A stretch of 5,934 nucleotides of DNA from an uncultured Prevotella sp. (GTDB lineage Bacteria > Bacteroidota > Bacteroidia > Bacteroidales > Bacteroidaceae): assembly GCA_938018155.1 (NCBI GenBank), contig CALIIG010000077.1, positions 1 through 5,934 on the forward strand, read 5' to 3'. This document shows positions 1 to 5,892 of the stretch, one piece after another. Position 1 is the stretch's first letter. Every line of letters starts with the position of its first letter. The position numbers and the translations under genes are program-made. The notes under the pieces are model-generated. The model saw only the letters and a list, made by a program, of their open reading frames with translations. It had not been told where the DNA came from and did not search any database.

Positions 1-1
1 A

Positions 2-631
2 TCGCAGCGCGGCGATTCGTGCCGCACAAATGTGTATAGAATAACCAAAAATGGCTCACAATATGGTGTGCAATTAATACAAACTATACACTTCAAAGAC
101 GCCAAAATGACAACCACCAACGTTGATGAGACCGGCAAATACTTGTGGATTTACAGCAACGGGCCGTATGGACGCAGCTACTCAAAGGTAAAAATTCCCG
201 CGCTTACCTTCAAGAATGTAAACATCAGTGCGGTGAACGGGGTTGAAGAGCGCGTCCGCATCACCATCTCCGGTGTAGGTCAGGGCGCAACCATTAAAGG
301 CCATTATATTTACCATTTGCACGGTTTCAAAAACCAGGGCACCCTTGCTATCGTCGACCTTAACACGGGAAAGGAGATACAAAAGGTTGATTTGGTAAGC
401 CTTGGATTTAAGGGAGAACCCGAATCGGCTGCCTTCAGGGGCAACGATTTAATCATTGGCGACCATGGAAACTTTTATCGTTTATACGACGCTACGCCAG
501 CAAATACAGGGGTTTCAACCATGCCCCGTCCGGTTTCAGCCAAAAACTATTATAACATTGCAGGGCAGCCTGTTACGAAAAATTATAAGGGTATTGTGAT
601 TTCAGACGGTAAAAAACTTGTCAGGAAATAG
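2..631 (+). CDS. C-terminal part of a secreted, probably beta-propeller-like protein (5' end outside window)
   Basis: The reading frame is open from the first complete codon in the window to a TAA at 629-631, giving 209 visible residues. An internal GTG at 32 is a possible start, but no signal peptide or ribosome site goes with it, so I treat this as the 3' end of a longer gene. The visible protein is rich in beta-strand-like segments with alternating hydrophobics (GHYIYHLHG, GTLAIVDLNTGKEIQKVDL, NDLIIGDHGNFYRLY). This resembles propeller blades; the 'DLNTGKEI...GEPES...NDLIIG' order recalls helveticin-J/TagC-like propellers, but that family call is tentative. The last 27 residues (548-631), starting YYNIAGQPV and ending DGKKLVRK, match the short C-terminal tail of many Prevotella exported proteins and resemble the final strands of a type IX secretion sorting domain. 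I infer export to the cell surface. A strong terminator follows 40 bp downstream, so this is the last gene of its transcript. Confidence 0.7.
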   Translation, partial: SQRGDSCRTNVYRITKNGSQYGVQLIQTIHFKDAKMTTTNVDETGKYLWIYSNGPYGRSYSKVKIPALTFKNVNISAVNGVEERVRITISGVGQGATIKGHYIYHLHGFKNQGTLAIVDLNTGKEIQKVDLVSLGFKGEPESAAFRGNDLIIGDHGNFYRLYDATPANTGVSTMPRPVSAKNYYNIAGQPVTKNYKGIVISDGKKLVRK

Positions 632-669
632 GCAAGCTACGCAAACGCTGCTATCCTGTCGTTCAAAAT

Positions 670-706
670 AAAGGCCTGTCACTATCGTGTGGCAGGCTTT
701 TGTTTT
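670..706 (+). terminator. Intrinsic terminator, possibly bidirectional
   Basis: The arms 674-682 (GCCTGTCAC) and 689-697 (GTGGCAGGC) pair over 9 bp with one G-T wobble around a 6-nt loop, and A-T pairs extend the stem outward to 670/701. The stem runs into TTTTGTTTT (698-706) on the plus strand, as expected for the upstream gene. On the minus strand the stem is followed by TTTATTTT, so it could also stop transcripts coming from the convergent M16 gene, although that is about 320 bp away. Confidence 0.85.
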
Positions 707-862
707 ATCAAGTACAAGATTGCAGGTGTACGTTTGCTCCGATTATTACAGACCCATATTCCGTCATTGTTATACCATTTTATCAGTATTCAAACTACTT
801 AGTATCAGCATGTTGCATAAAATAAAGCCATAGCCTCCCGGAATTGTTACCTGCCGGTCACT

Positions 863-955
863 GTTCGACGGCCGTCAACAGCGCGTACGGTGGCCGTTGA
901 ACAATGGGTATGACGGCCGTCAGCAACGCTGCTGACGGCCGTCGAACGATAACCT
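863..955. repeat. Array of four about 22-bp units carrying the palindrome GACGGCCGTC
   Basis: The 10-bp perfect palindrome GACGGCCGTC occurs at 867-876, 912-921 and 934-943. A diverged copy, GGTGGCCGTT (889-898), differs from it only by transitions. Copy starts are 22, 23 and 22 bp apart, about two helical turns. Copies 3 and 4 form a perfect hairpin: 14-bp arms 912-925 and 930-943 with the 4-nt loop ACGC. The outer arms 863-883 and 927-947 are inverted copies with 20 of 21 positions matching, and 863-873 can also pair with 892-902 (one G-T wobble). No T-tract follows on either strand, so it is not a standard terminator. The GC content is visibly higher than the surrounding A/T-rich spacer. 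Possible roles are a REP-like extragenic palindrome, an array of protein-binding sites, or a 3'-end RNA-stabilising structure for the M16 transcript; the sequence alone does not decide. Confidence 0.85.
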
Positions 956-1019
956 TTACAACATAAAGACAGAAGCAGACTTGCAAAACAAGGTTAGTAT
1001 ACTGCCCGTAACAGTTTAC

Positions 1020-3902
1020 TTAACGGGTGCGATACACATCCTTTTGCGTCACCTCAACAACGCGTCCCCATCGCGAAACCTGCTTCATATCGAGTTGGGC
1101 TTTATTGCCTACAATAGTAGTTACACGCGGAGCCTTCTGTATATTTTGTTCATAAAAAGCTGTAACATCGGCTATTCCCATTGCGGGGAGCGATTCAATA
1201 AGATATTTATCGGCATCTTCAGTGTAGCCATACAGCTGTTGGTTAGCCACGTAACTACCCATATTGCGGAACGATGGGTAGCTGTTGTTTACCGAATTGA
1301 TAATTTGTTGTCGTGTAGCGTCAACATTTGCAGGACGCAAAGGCATATCGGTAAAAATGGAATCGAGCACACCCAACGCCCGCATGGACTTGTCACTCTG
1401 TGTACCCAGACTTGTCACAAAAGCACAAGGCGAATCGGGATTAAGCTTTAAGTCGGTAAACCATGTACGTCCTTGGGCCGAATATGCGAGGGCACGGAAC
1501 TCCCTTATGTCCTGAAAGAGAACCGAAGACATGCCTCCACCGAAGTAGTTGGCCCACATTTTAAAACGCGATCGTTCAGCAGGCGTACGCATTGCAGGTA
1601 CACTTTGGTATGTACTTATAATCGTTTGGCGAGCCTTTGGATTATTGAAAACATAAACCAATGGCTCGTCATAGGTAAGCAATTTGTGCTCGATGTAACG
1701 CCATGGACGGCTAACCTGTCCGATGGGTACATAGCTTTTCACCATCCTTTCAACCACGCTGTCGGCCAGCTGACCCGTATAAACTACGTCGAGCTGGCTG
1801 CGCTGTACATCCTTAAACAGCGTAACGAGTGCCTCGCCACCTTGTTTTTTTAATTCGCCGGCGGTCATACGGCAAAGGTACGACGAGCTGTCGCCATAGG
1901 CAACACGCCCCAACAGGGCATTGGCTATATTGCTATTTTCCTTAAAAAATGTTTTTTCTTCCATACGACTGTCCTGTACCAGGTTGTTGAATGCACGCTT
2001 GTTGGCTTTGGGACAGGTAAGAAAATTATGCAGAACAGCCATGGCAGGCTGCATAAGATGGTCGAAACCCGTAAGGGTTACCGTCACCGCCTGGCTGCTG
2101 CTACTCGTATTTATTGATGCGCCTATGTGGTAAAGGGCGCGTACAAACTGGCTGCGCTTCAGGCTGTCAGTTCCTAAATGGTTCAGATATTCGGCCATAG
2201 CCTCGAGCCGTTTGTCGCTTCTTGTACCGCGACGGTATATCAGTTGCAGGGTAAACACATCGTTTTGCGGGTTCTTTACCGTGTAGAGCTTTACGAGAGG
2301 GCGGAGCTGACGACATGTGGCATCGTGCTTAAAATCGACTAATCGCGGCTCAACCTTCGTGAAAGGAATACGCGCAAGCGAGTCGGCATAGGCCGAACGG
2401 CGTCCCGAATTCACAGGTTTCACGGGCTGATAACCCGGTTGCGTAACACGCTCTTTGGGATAAGAGCCATAGGTTTTCACCAATTTAAGCGAATCGTCAT
2501 TAATATATTGCCGGGCTACACGCATAATATCGTTACGCGTTACTGCTTCGAGCTGCCTGCCACGCTGCAATATTTCGCTCCACGTCAGGTCGTGCGAAAA
2601 GGCGTCTATCATCATCTCGCTACGCTTATCTATGCCTTCAAGGTCGCGCTCAAAATTGCGACGCAGCGACAATTTGGCCGACGACAGCATTTCATCCGGG
2701 AAGTTTCCCGTACGCAAACGGTTTATTTGCTGCCAACATAAGCGTGCAGCCTTTCGCTTTGAACCAAACGGAATTTGCGGAACAAAGCCGAAACCGAAAG
2801 CCGAAAAGTCTTTTAAATTGAACGAAATACTTTGTGCAGCCATCATGAGATGAGCATTTGTAAGCGAGTCTAACAGCCCGGCTTGTGCATGATTATTGAG
2901 CATAGCCAGCATCACCTGCACTGGCATATAGTCGGCATTATGTTCATCAGGTCCTTTAAAGGCATAGCCTTCGGCTTTCATAACAGGTATGGGGAGCTTC
3001 AGTTTCAAGGGTGATGTTCCTCGGAAATTGGGCAAAACCGACTTTGCCGACGCCGGTGCCTGCCCGGCTTTAATACGTCCGAATGTGCGCTCAAGCAAAG
3101 GACGGAGCGAGCTAGCCTGAATATCGCCCGAGAGAATCAGCCCCATATTGCCGGCCACATAATAAGCATTGTAGAACCGTTGCATATCAGAAAGTCGCGG
3201 GTTTTTGAGGTTTTCGGTCGACCCCATCACTGGCCAGGCATAGGGTGTACCTGCAAATCCTCTTGCCTGTGCAGCGGCAGCGGCCTGCAGCAACATGTTG
3301 TCAGACTGCATGTTCTTCTCTTCATATACCGTTTCAAGCTCGCCCTGAAAAAGGCGGAACACCGGATTGATGAGCCGTTCACTGTTCAGTTCGCACCACT
3401 GCACGATGTATTGCGGGGCAAAATAGTTATGATACACCGTTTCATCAAAGGTTGTATAGGCGTTCAAACCAGTGCCACCGTAAGTCGTTATCAGGTTTTC
3501 GAACTCGTTGGGAATGGCATAATCGGCTGCCTTTATGGAGAGTTTGTTGATATGCTGCTGTATAAGGGTGCGTGCGGCAGGGTCGGAAGTACGGGCCAAA
3601 AGGTCGTACTGGGCCGAGATACTGTCAAGCCACGGTCGCTCTTTAGCATAGTTTACCGTACCTATCTTGTCGGTACCTTTAAACAATATGTGTTCAAAAT
3701 AGTGGGCAATACCCGTGTTAGGGCAGTCCTTTGCGCCGGCCTTCACCACCACTGCGCCGTAAACCTTAGGCTGAGTATGGTCTTCATTCAGCCACACTGT
3801 GAAACCGTTTGAAAGCCTCAACGTGGTAACCTGCAGCGGTGTACCGGCATAAGCCATCGCGGAGACGAGAGAAAGAAAGAAGAAAATAAAAAGTTTTTTC
3901 AT
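1020..3902 (-). CDS. M16 family (pitrilysin/insulinase-type) zinc metalloprotease, exported
   Basis: This 960-residue protein begins with a clear signal peptide (MKKLFIFFFLSLVSAMAYA, likely cut after Ala19) and has no lipobox cysteine, so it should be periplasmic or secreted. The inverted zinc motif HxxEH is HYFEH, residues 67-71: His67 and His71 would bind zinc and Glu70 activate water. The downstream acidic pair Glu188/Glu195 (ELETVYEE, spacing of 7) supplies the third ligand. Helical residues of about 85-135 lie between these motifs, as is usual in the long bacterial M16 subfamily. Layout: active M16 domain about 25-200; M16_C about 235-455; a second, non-catalytic M16-like half about 525-715 without HxxEH; second M16_C about 715-930, with the conserved GGGMSSVLFQDIR (788-800) and Tyr807. 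Two halves joined by a linker are expected to form a clamshell that degrades peptides. The gene stands alone, is divergent from the C10 gene and has its own Bacteroidetes-type promoter. The exact substrate is unknown. Confidence 0.95.
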   Translation of the reverse strand: MKKLFIFFFLSLVSAMAYAGTPLQVTTLRLSNGFTVWLNEDHTQPKVYGAVVVKAGAKDCPNTGIAHYFEHILFKGTDKIGTVNYAKERPWLDSISAQYDLLARTSDPAARTLIQQHINKLSIKAADYAIPNEFENLITTYGGTGLNAYTTFDETVYHNYFAPQYIVQWCELNSERLINPVFRLFQGELETVYEEKNMQSDNMLLQAAAAAQARGFAGTPYAWPVMGSTENLKNPRLSDMQRFYNAYYVAGNMGLILSGDIQASSLRPLLERTFGRIKAGQAPASAKSVLPNFRGTSPLKLKLPIPVMKAEGYAFKGPDEHNADYMPVQVMLAMLNNHAQAGLLDSLTNAHLMMAAQSISFNLKDFSAFGFGFVPQIPFGSKRKAARLCWQQINRLRTGNFPDEMLSSAKLSLRRNFERDLEGIDKRSEMMIDAFSHDLTWSEILQRGRQLEAVTRNDIMRVARQYINDDSLKLVKTYGSYPKERVTQPGYQPVKPVNSGRRSAYADSLARIPFTKVEPRLVDFKHDATCRQLRPLVKLYTVKNPQNDVFTLQLIYRRGTRSDKRLEAMAEYLNHLGTDSLKRSQFVRALYHIGASINTSSSSQAVTVTLTGFDHLMQPAMAVLHNFLTCPKANKRAFNNLVQDSRMEEKTFFKENSNIANALLGRVAYGDSSSYLCRMTAGELKKQGGEALVTLFKDVQRSQLDVVYTGQLADSVVERMVKSYVPIGQVSRPWRYIEHKLLTYDEPLVYVFNNPKARQTIISTYQSVPAMRTPAERSRFKMWANYFGGGMSSVLFQDIREFRALAYSAQGRTWFTDLKLNPDSPCAFVTSLGTQSDKSMRALGVLDSIFTDMPLRPANVDATRQQIINSVNNSYPSFRNMGSYVANQQLYGYTEDADKYLIESLPAMGIADVTAFYEQNIQKAPRVTTIVGNKAQLDMKQVSRWGRVVEVTQKDVYRTR

Positions 3903-3934
3903 AAGACAAAAACGTTAAAGTCGATATATTTGAA

Positions 3935-3952
3935 TGTCATCGGAATATGACA
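3935..3952. promoter_or_regulatory. Inverted repeat TGTCAT-N6-ATGACA, candidate operator
   Basis: Two perfect 6-bp half-sites (3935-3940 and 3947-3952) flank a 6-bp spacer. The dyad lies just downstream of the predicted M16 transcription start, within its leader. That position suits a repressor site, or a small leader hairpin. The regulator is unknown, and a 6+6 dyad can arise by chance in 180 bp of A/T-rich DNA, so support is moderate. Confidence 0.4.
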
Positions 3953-3963
3953 GATATATATTG

Positions 3964-3994
3964 CAAAGGTAATTATTTCGTACTTTGCAGCAAA
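3964..3994 (-). promoter_or_regulatory. Bacteroidetes-type promoter for the M16 protease gene
   Basis: Read on the minus strand, TTTG (complement of 3991-3994) is followed after 19 nt by TACCTTTG (complement of 3964-3971). This is an exact match to the Bacteroidetes primary-sigma consensus TTTG (-33) / TAnnTTTG (-7). Transcription would begin near 3956-3959, giving a leader of about 55 nt before the ATG at 3902. There is no Shine-Dalgarno sequence, which is normal in this phylum. Confidence 0.8.
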
Positions 3995-4047
3995 ACAAAA
4001 GTCTAATCTTTATATATATTACGCCAATCTTTCCCACACGAAAGTTA

Positions 4048-4077
4048 TTTCACATTCAGTTTTTTTGCCTACTTTTG
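4048..4077 (+). promoter_or_regulatory. Bacteroidetes-type promoter for the C10 protease homologue
   Basis: TACTTTTG (4070-4077) fits the -7 consensus TAnnTTTG. Eighteen nt upstream lies TTTC (4048-4051), a 3-of-4 match to the -33 TTTG. The predicted start of transcription falls at about 4082-4086, on top of the ATG at 4085; this favours translation from the second in-frame ATG at 4106. A similar element, TACTTTGCAGCAA, lies at 3981-3993 and could be a second, weaker promoter. Confidence 0.6.
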
Positions 4078-4105
4078 CAGCAACATGAAGTATGGGGTTG
4101 TATTT

Positions 4106-5065
4106 ATGAGAAAATTTTTACTCCTTCTACCTGCTATTTTCGTTGCCACAACTGCGGTATGGGGCGACGAACCCGTAGCCAGAAAATGGTATTTATCGTT
4201 GCTTCCCAACATCAAGACAGAAGTAAAGCCCTTGCTTACAACCCGATGGGAACAAGGTTCGCCCTATAATAACAATTGCCCTACGGCACCATCGTCGAGC
4301 AACCACTGCCTTACGGGATGCATTGCAACGGCTATGGCTCAGGTAATGAAATACTATCAATACCCCGATAAAGGCAAAGGAAACGTGAATTATTGGTACA
4401 GAGGCGACGACGGACAGCAACACAACGTTGAGGTTGACTTCGGCAAGAGTATCTATCAGTGGGATATGATGAAAGACAGTTACACCTTATCCGACCACCG
4501 CACTGCCGCAGAACAGGAAGCCGTAGCCCGACTGATGGCCGACTGTGGGGCGGCAGTGCAGATGAAATACAGCGAATTTGACAGTGGTGCATTTGATATG
4601 GACGTGGCCCATGCAATGACAAATCACTTCGGTTACGACCCTTCCATCAAATATATGGGCGGTTTTGACGAGTGCTCTGACAGCTTATGGTTCTGCACGC
4701 TTTACGAACAGTTGTCGGCAGGACGCCCTGTTATTTACGGCGGTTTGACCGAAAGCTACGGTGCTCACAGCTTTGTTGTTGACGGATACGACAAGGAAGG
4801 TCGCTTCCATGTGGTGTACGGACTGGGCGGTGGCGACGGTTTTTACGACTTAAATAAGATTCGTTACCGATACGGCAGGTCGATGACGGTTAATATTCGT
4901 CCGCTGAAAGATACGGGAACAGACACTAAAGAAGTTGGGAACATTTCAGAAACAGGAAGCACCAACTATTATCTGCCCGACGGAACACATACGGAAACTC
5001 TACAAAAAGGCGTTAACATTATCCAAACGAAAGGCAACAAGACGCGCAAAGTTATTGTTAAATAG
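4106..5065 (+). CDS. Secreted C10 (streptopain/SpeB-like) cysteine protease homologue with atypical active site
   Basis: The start at 4106 gives a clean signal peptide (MRKFLLLLPAIFVATTAVWG, cut near residue 20); the in-frame ATG at 4085 would add seven residues and coincides with the predicted transcription start. The 319-residue product aligns with the SpeB catalytic domain. WEQGSPYN carries the oxyanion Gln50; TGCIATAMAQVMKY carries the nucleophile Cys72; ADCGAAVQMKY and HFGY follow; GAHSFVVDGY carries the catalytic His221. It departs from the family where HVNWGWGG is expected: it reads HVVYGLGG, so the His-orienting Asn is Val237 and the two Trp are Tyr238 and Leu240. The Gly-rich C-terminal active-site loop is missing too. 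Only about 20 residues separate the signal peptide from the catalytic fold, so there is no SpeB-size inhibitory propeptide. Residues 286-319 form a sorting-like tail (QKGVNIIQ ... RKVIVK) suggesting type IX export. No inhibitor gene lies beside it. It may be a low-activity protease, a binding protein or a divergent enzyme. Confidence 0.88.
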   Translation: MRKFLLLLPAIFVATTAVWGDEPVARKWYLSLLPNIKTEVKPLLTTRWEQGSPYNNNCPTAPSSSNHCLTGCIATAMAQVMKYYQYPDKGKGNVNYWYRGDDGQQHNVEVDFGKSIYQWDMMKDSYTLSDHRTAAEQEAVARLMADCGAAVQMKYSEFDSGAFDMDVAHAMTNHFGYDPSIKYMGGFDECSDSLWFCTLYEQLSAGRPVIYGGLTESYGAHSFVVDGYDKEGRFHVVYGLGGGDGFYDLNKIRYRYGRSMTVNIRPLKDTGTDTKEVGNISETGSTNYYLPDGTHTETLQKGVNIIQTKGNKTRKVIVK

Positions 5066-5142
5066 CGGCCCTGCAACACTTACTGCACAATGCCATAAAG
5101 CCACGAAGGCTACAAAACAACATTATAAAGCCCGGAGAATAA

Positions 5143-5158
5143 TGGCACGCTTATTGCA
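5143..5158 (+). promoter_or_regulatory. Sigma-54 (RpoN) -24/-12 promoter upstream of the BI-1 gene
   Basis: TGGCACG (5143-5149), four bases, then TTGCA (5154-5158) matches the sigma-54 consensus TGGCACG-N4-TTGC(A/T) at every defined position. The invariant GG (5144-5145) and GC (5156-5157) are exactly 10 bp apart, as required. Transcription would start near 5169, leaving a leader of about 23 nt before the ATG at 5192. No TTTG/TAnnTTTG promoter is visible in the same gap. Sigma-54 promoters need an enhancer-binding ATPase; candidate upstream elements are weak (ATAAAGCC at 5095-5102 and 5125-5132, AGCC-N5-GGCT at 5099-5111). Confidence 0.75.
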
Positions 5159-5191
5159 AAAACAAATCATAAACACATAATAATTACTACT

Positions 5192-5884
5192 ATGAATGTA
5201 AATGGATTAGAAAAAATCAGTACGCAAGCTATGCCTGCACTGATGCGAAAGGTGTATACATGGATGGCTCTTGCCCTCGTTATCACAGGCATTTGTGCCT
5301 ATGGTGTGGCTGCCAGTCCGTCATTAGTTACACTGATTTCCTCGGGCAGGTTTACCTTTTTCGGACTGATTATTGCCGAGCTGGCGTTGGTATGGTACAT
5401 CTCTGCGCGCCTTAACACGCTATCATTAAGTACGGCAACGATGCTCTTTACCCTGTATGCAGCACTGAATGGCGTTACATTGTCGGTCATATTCCTGGTA
5501 TGCGACATCACCATCATAAGCCAGGTGTTCTTTATTACTGCCGGAACTTTCGGCGTAATGGCCTTTTATGGTTATACCACAAAGAAAGATTTATCGGTGA
5601 TTGGTCACATACTTTACATGGCTCTTATAGGGTTAATTATTGCAACGGTGGTTAACTTGTTTATGCAAAACTCTATGTTCGACTATATTTTAAGCTATAT
5701 CGGTGTAGGTGTTTTTGTAGGATTGACCGCATGGGACAGCCAAAAGATTAAACGAATACTTCTGGAAATGCCCGATACCGGGGAAGAGGCACAGAAGTTT
5801 GCCTTGCTTGGCGCACTGACTTTGTATCTCGATTTCATCAACCTTTTCCTGTATTTGCTCCGCATTTTTTCAAGAAGAAGATAA
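5192..5884 (+). CDS. Bax inhibitor-1 / YccA family integral membrane protein
   Basis: The 230-residue protein has the family's usual length and seven hydrophobic segments (about 23-41, 54-70, 81-103, 107-126, 138-157, 166-183 and 204-224) and should sit in the inner membrane. Family hallmarks are MRKVYTWMALAL (18-29), LNGVTLS (92-98), FGVMAFYGYTTKKDLS (120-135), GLTAWDSQKIK (177-187) and LYLDFINLFLYLLR (211-224). Asp182 and Asp214 correspond to the di-aspartyl pair that in Bacillus YetJ senses pH and gates a calcium leak. E. coli YccA instead is known as a modulator of the FtsH protease; which role applies here cannot be told. The 230-codon frame is intact. The ATG follows an A/T-rich leader with no Shine-Dalgarno sequence. 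The gene is preceded by a consensus sigma-54 promoter and followed 8 nt later by another possible start codon, so it may head a short operon. Regulation by an activator-dependent sigma factor suggests an inducible, perhaps membrane-stress, role (inference). Confidence 0.95.
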   Translation: MNVNGLEKISTQAMPALMRKVYTWMALALVITGICAYGVAASPSLVTLISSGRFTFFGLIIAELALVWYISARLNTLSLSTATMLFTLYAALNGVTLSVIFLVCDITIISQVFFITAGTFGVMAFYGYTTKKDLSVIGHILYMALIGLIIATVVNLFMQNSMFDYILSYIGVGVFVGLTAWDSQKIKRILLEMPDTGEEAQKFALLGALTLYLDFINLFLYLLRIFSRRR

Positions 5885-5892
5885 GCATACCC

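Larger units (their letters stand above)
632..1019. other. 388-bp intergenic region between convergent genes
   Basis: The region between the two stop codons holds the terminator at 670-706 and the palindromic repeat array at 863-955. I see no credible coding frame, tRNA or promoter in the remaining A/T-rich stretch 707-862. The segment 956-1019 has only a weak 5-bp dyad (CCCGT at 1005-1009, ACGGG at 1023-1027) near the M16 stop, with no T-tract, so the minus-strand gene has no obvious terminator of its own close by. Confidence 0.7.

Noticed and set aside
11..19. RGD tripeptide in the first visible residues of the left-hand protein
   Set aside because: The tripeptide is common by chance, and nothing else here suggests integrin binding.
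71..195. Unusually long gap (residues 71 to 195) between HxxEH and the third zinc ligand in the M16 protein
   Set aside because: About 50 residues longer than in pitrilysin, but this helical insertion is a normal feature of the long bacterial M16 subfamily. Numbers here are residue positions; the corresponding bases are about 3692 down to 3318.
912..943. The perfect 14-bp hairpin as an intrinsic terminator
   Set aside because: No run of T follows it on either strand; downstream on plus is GAACGATAACC and on minus TACCCATTG.
981..1451. A 156-residue plus-strand open frame covering the M16 3' end
   Set aside because: It overlaps conserved M16_C coding sequence antisense and has no family features or promoter.
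3180..3812. A 210-residue open frame on the plus strand inside the M16 gene
   Set aside because: It lies wholly antisense to a strongly supported coding region and is Cys/His/basic-rich with no recognisable domain; it is a shadow of the real frame.
4029..4044. CTTTC-N6-GAAAG dyad in the C10 upstream region
   Set aside because: A 5-bp A/T-rich dyad is expected by chance in this spacer and has no informative position.
4085..4105. Upstream ATG at 4085 as the start of the C10 homologue
   Set aside because: It falls at the predicted transcription start and would put MKYGVVF ahead of a complete signal peptide that begins at 4106; it remains possible but is less likely.
4332..4622. A minus-strand open frame of 96 residues inside the C10 homologue
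   Set aside because: It is antisense to conserved catalytic-domain sequence, and its Arg/Cys-rich composition is typical of a shadow frame.
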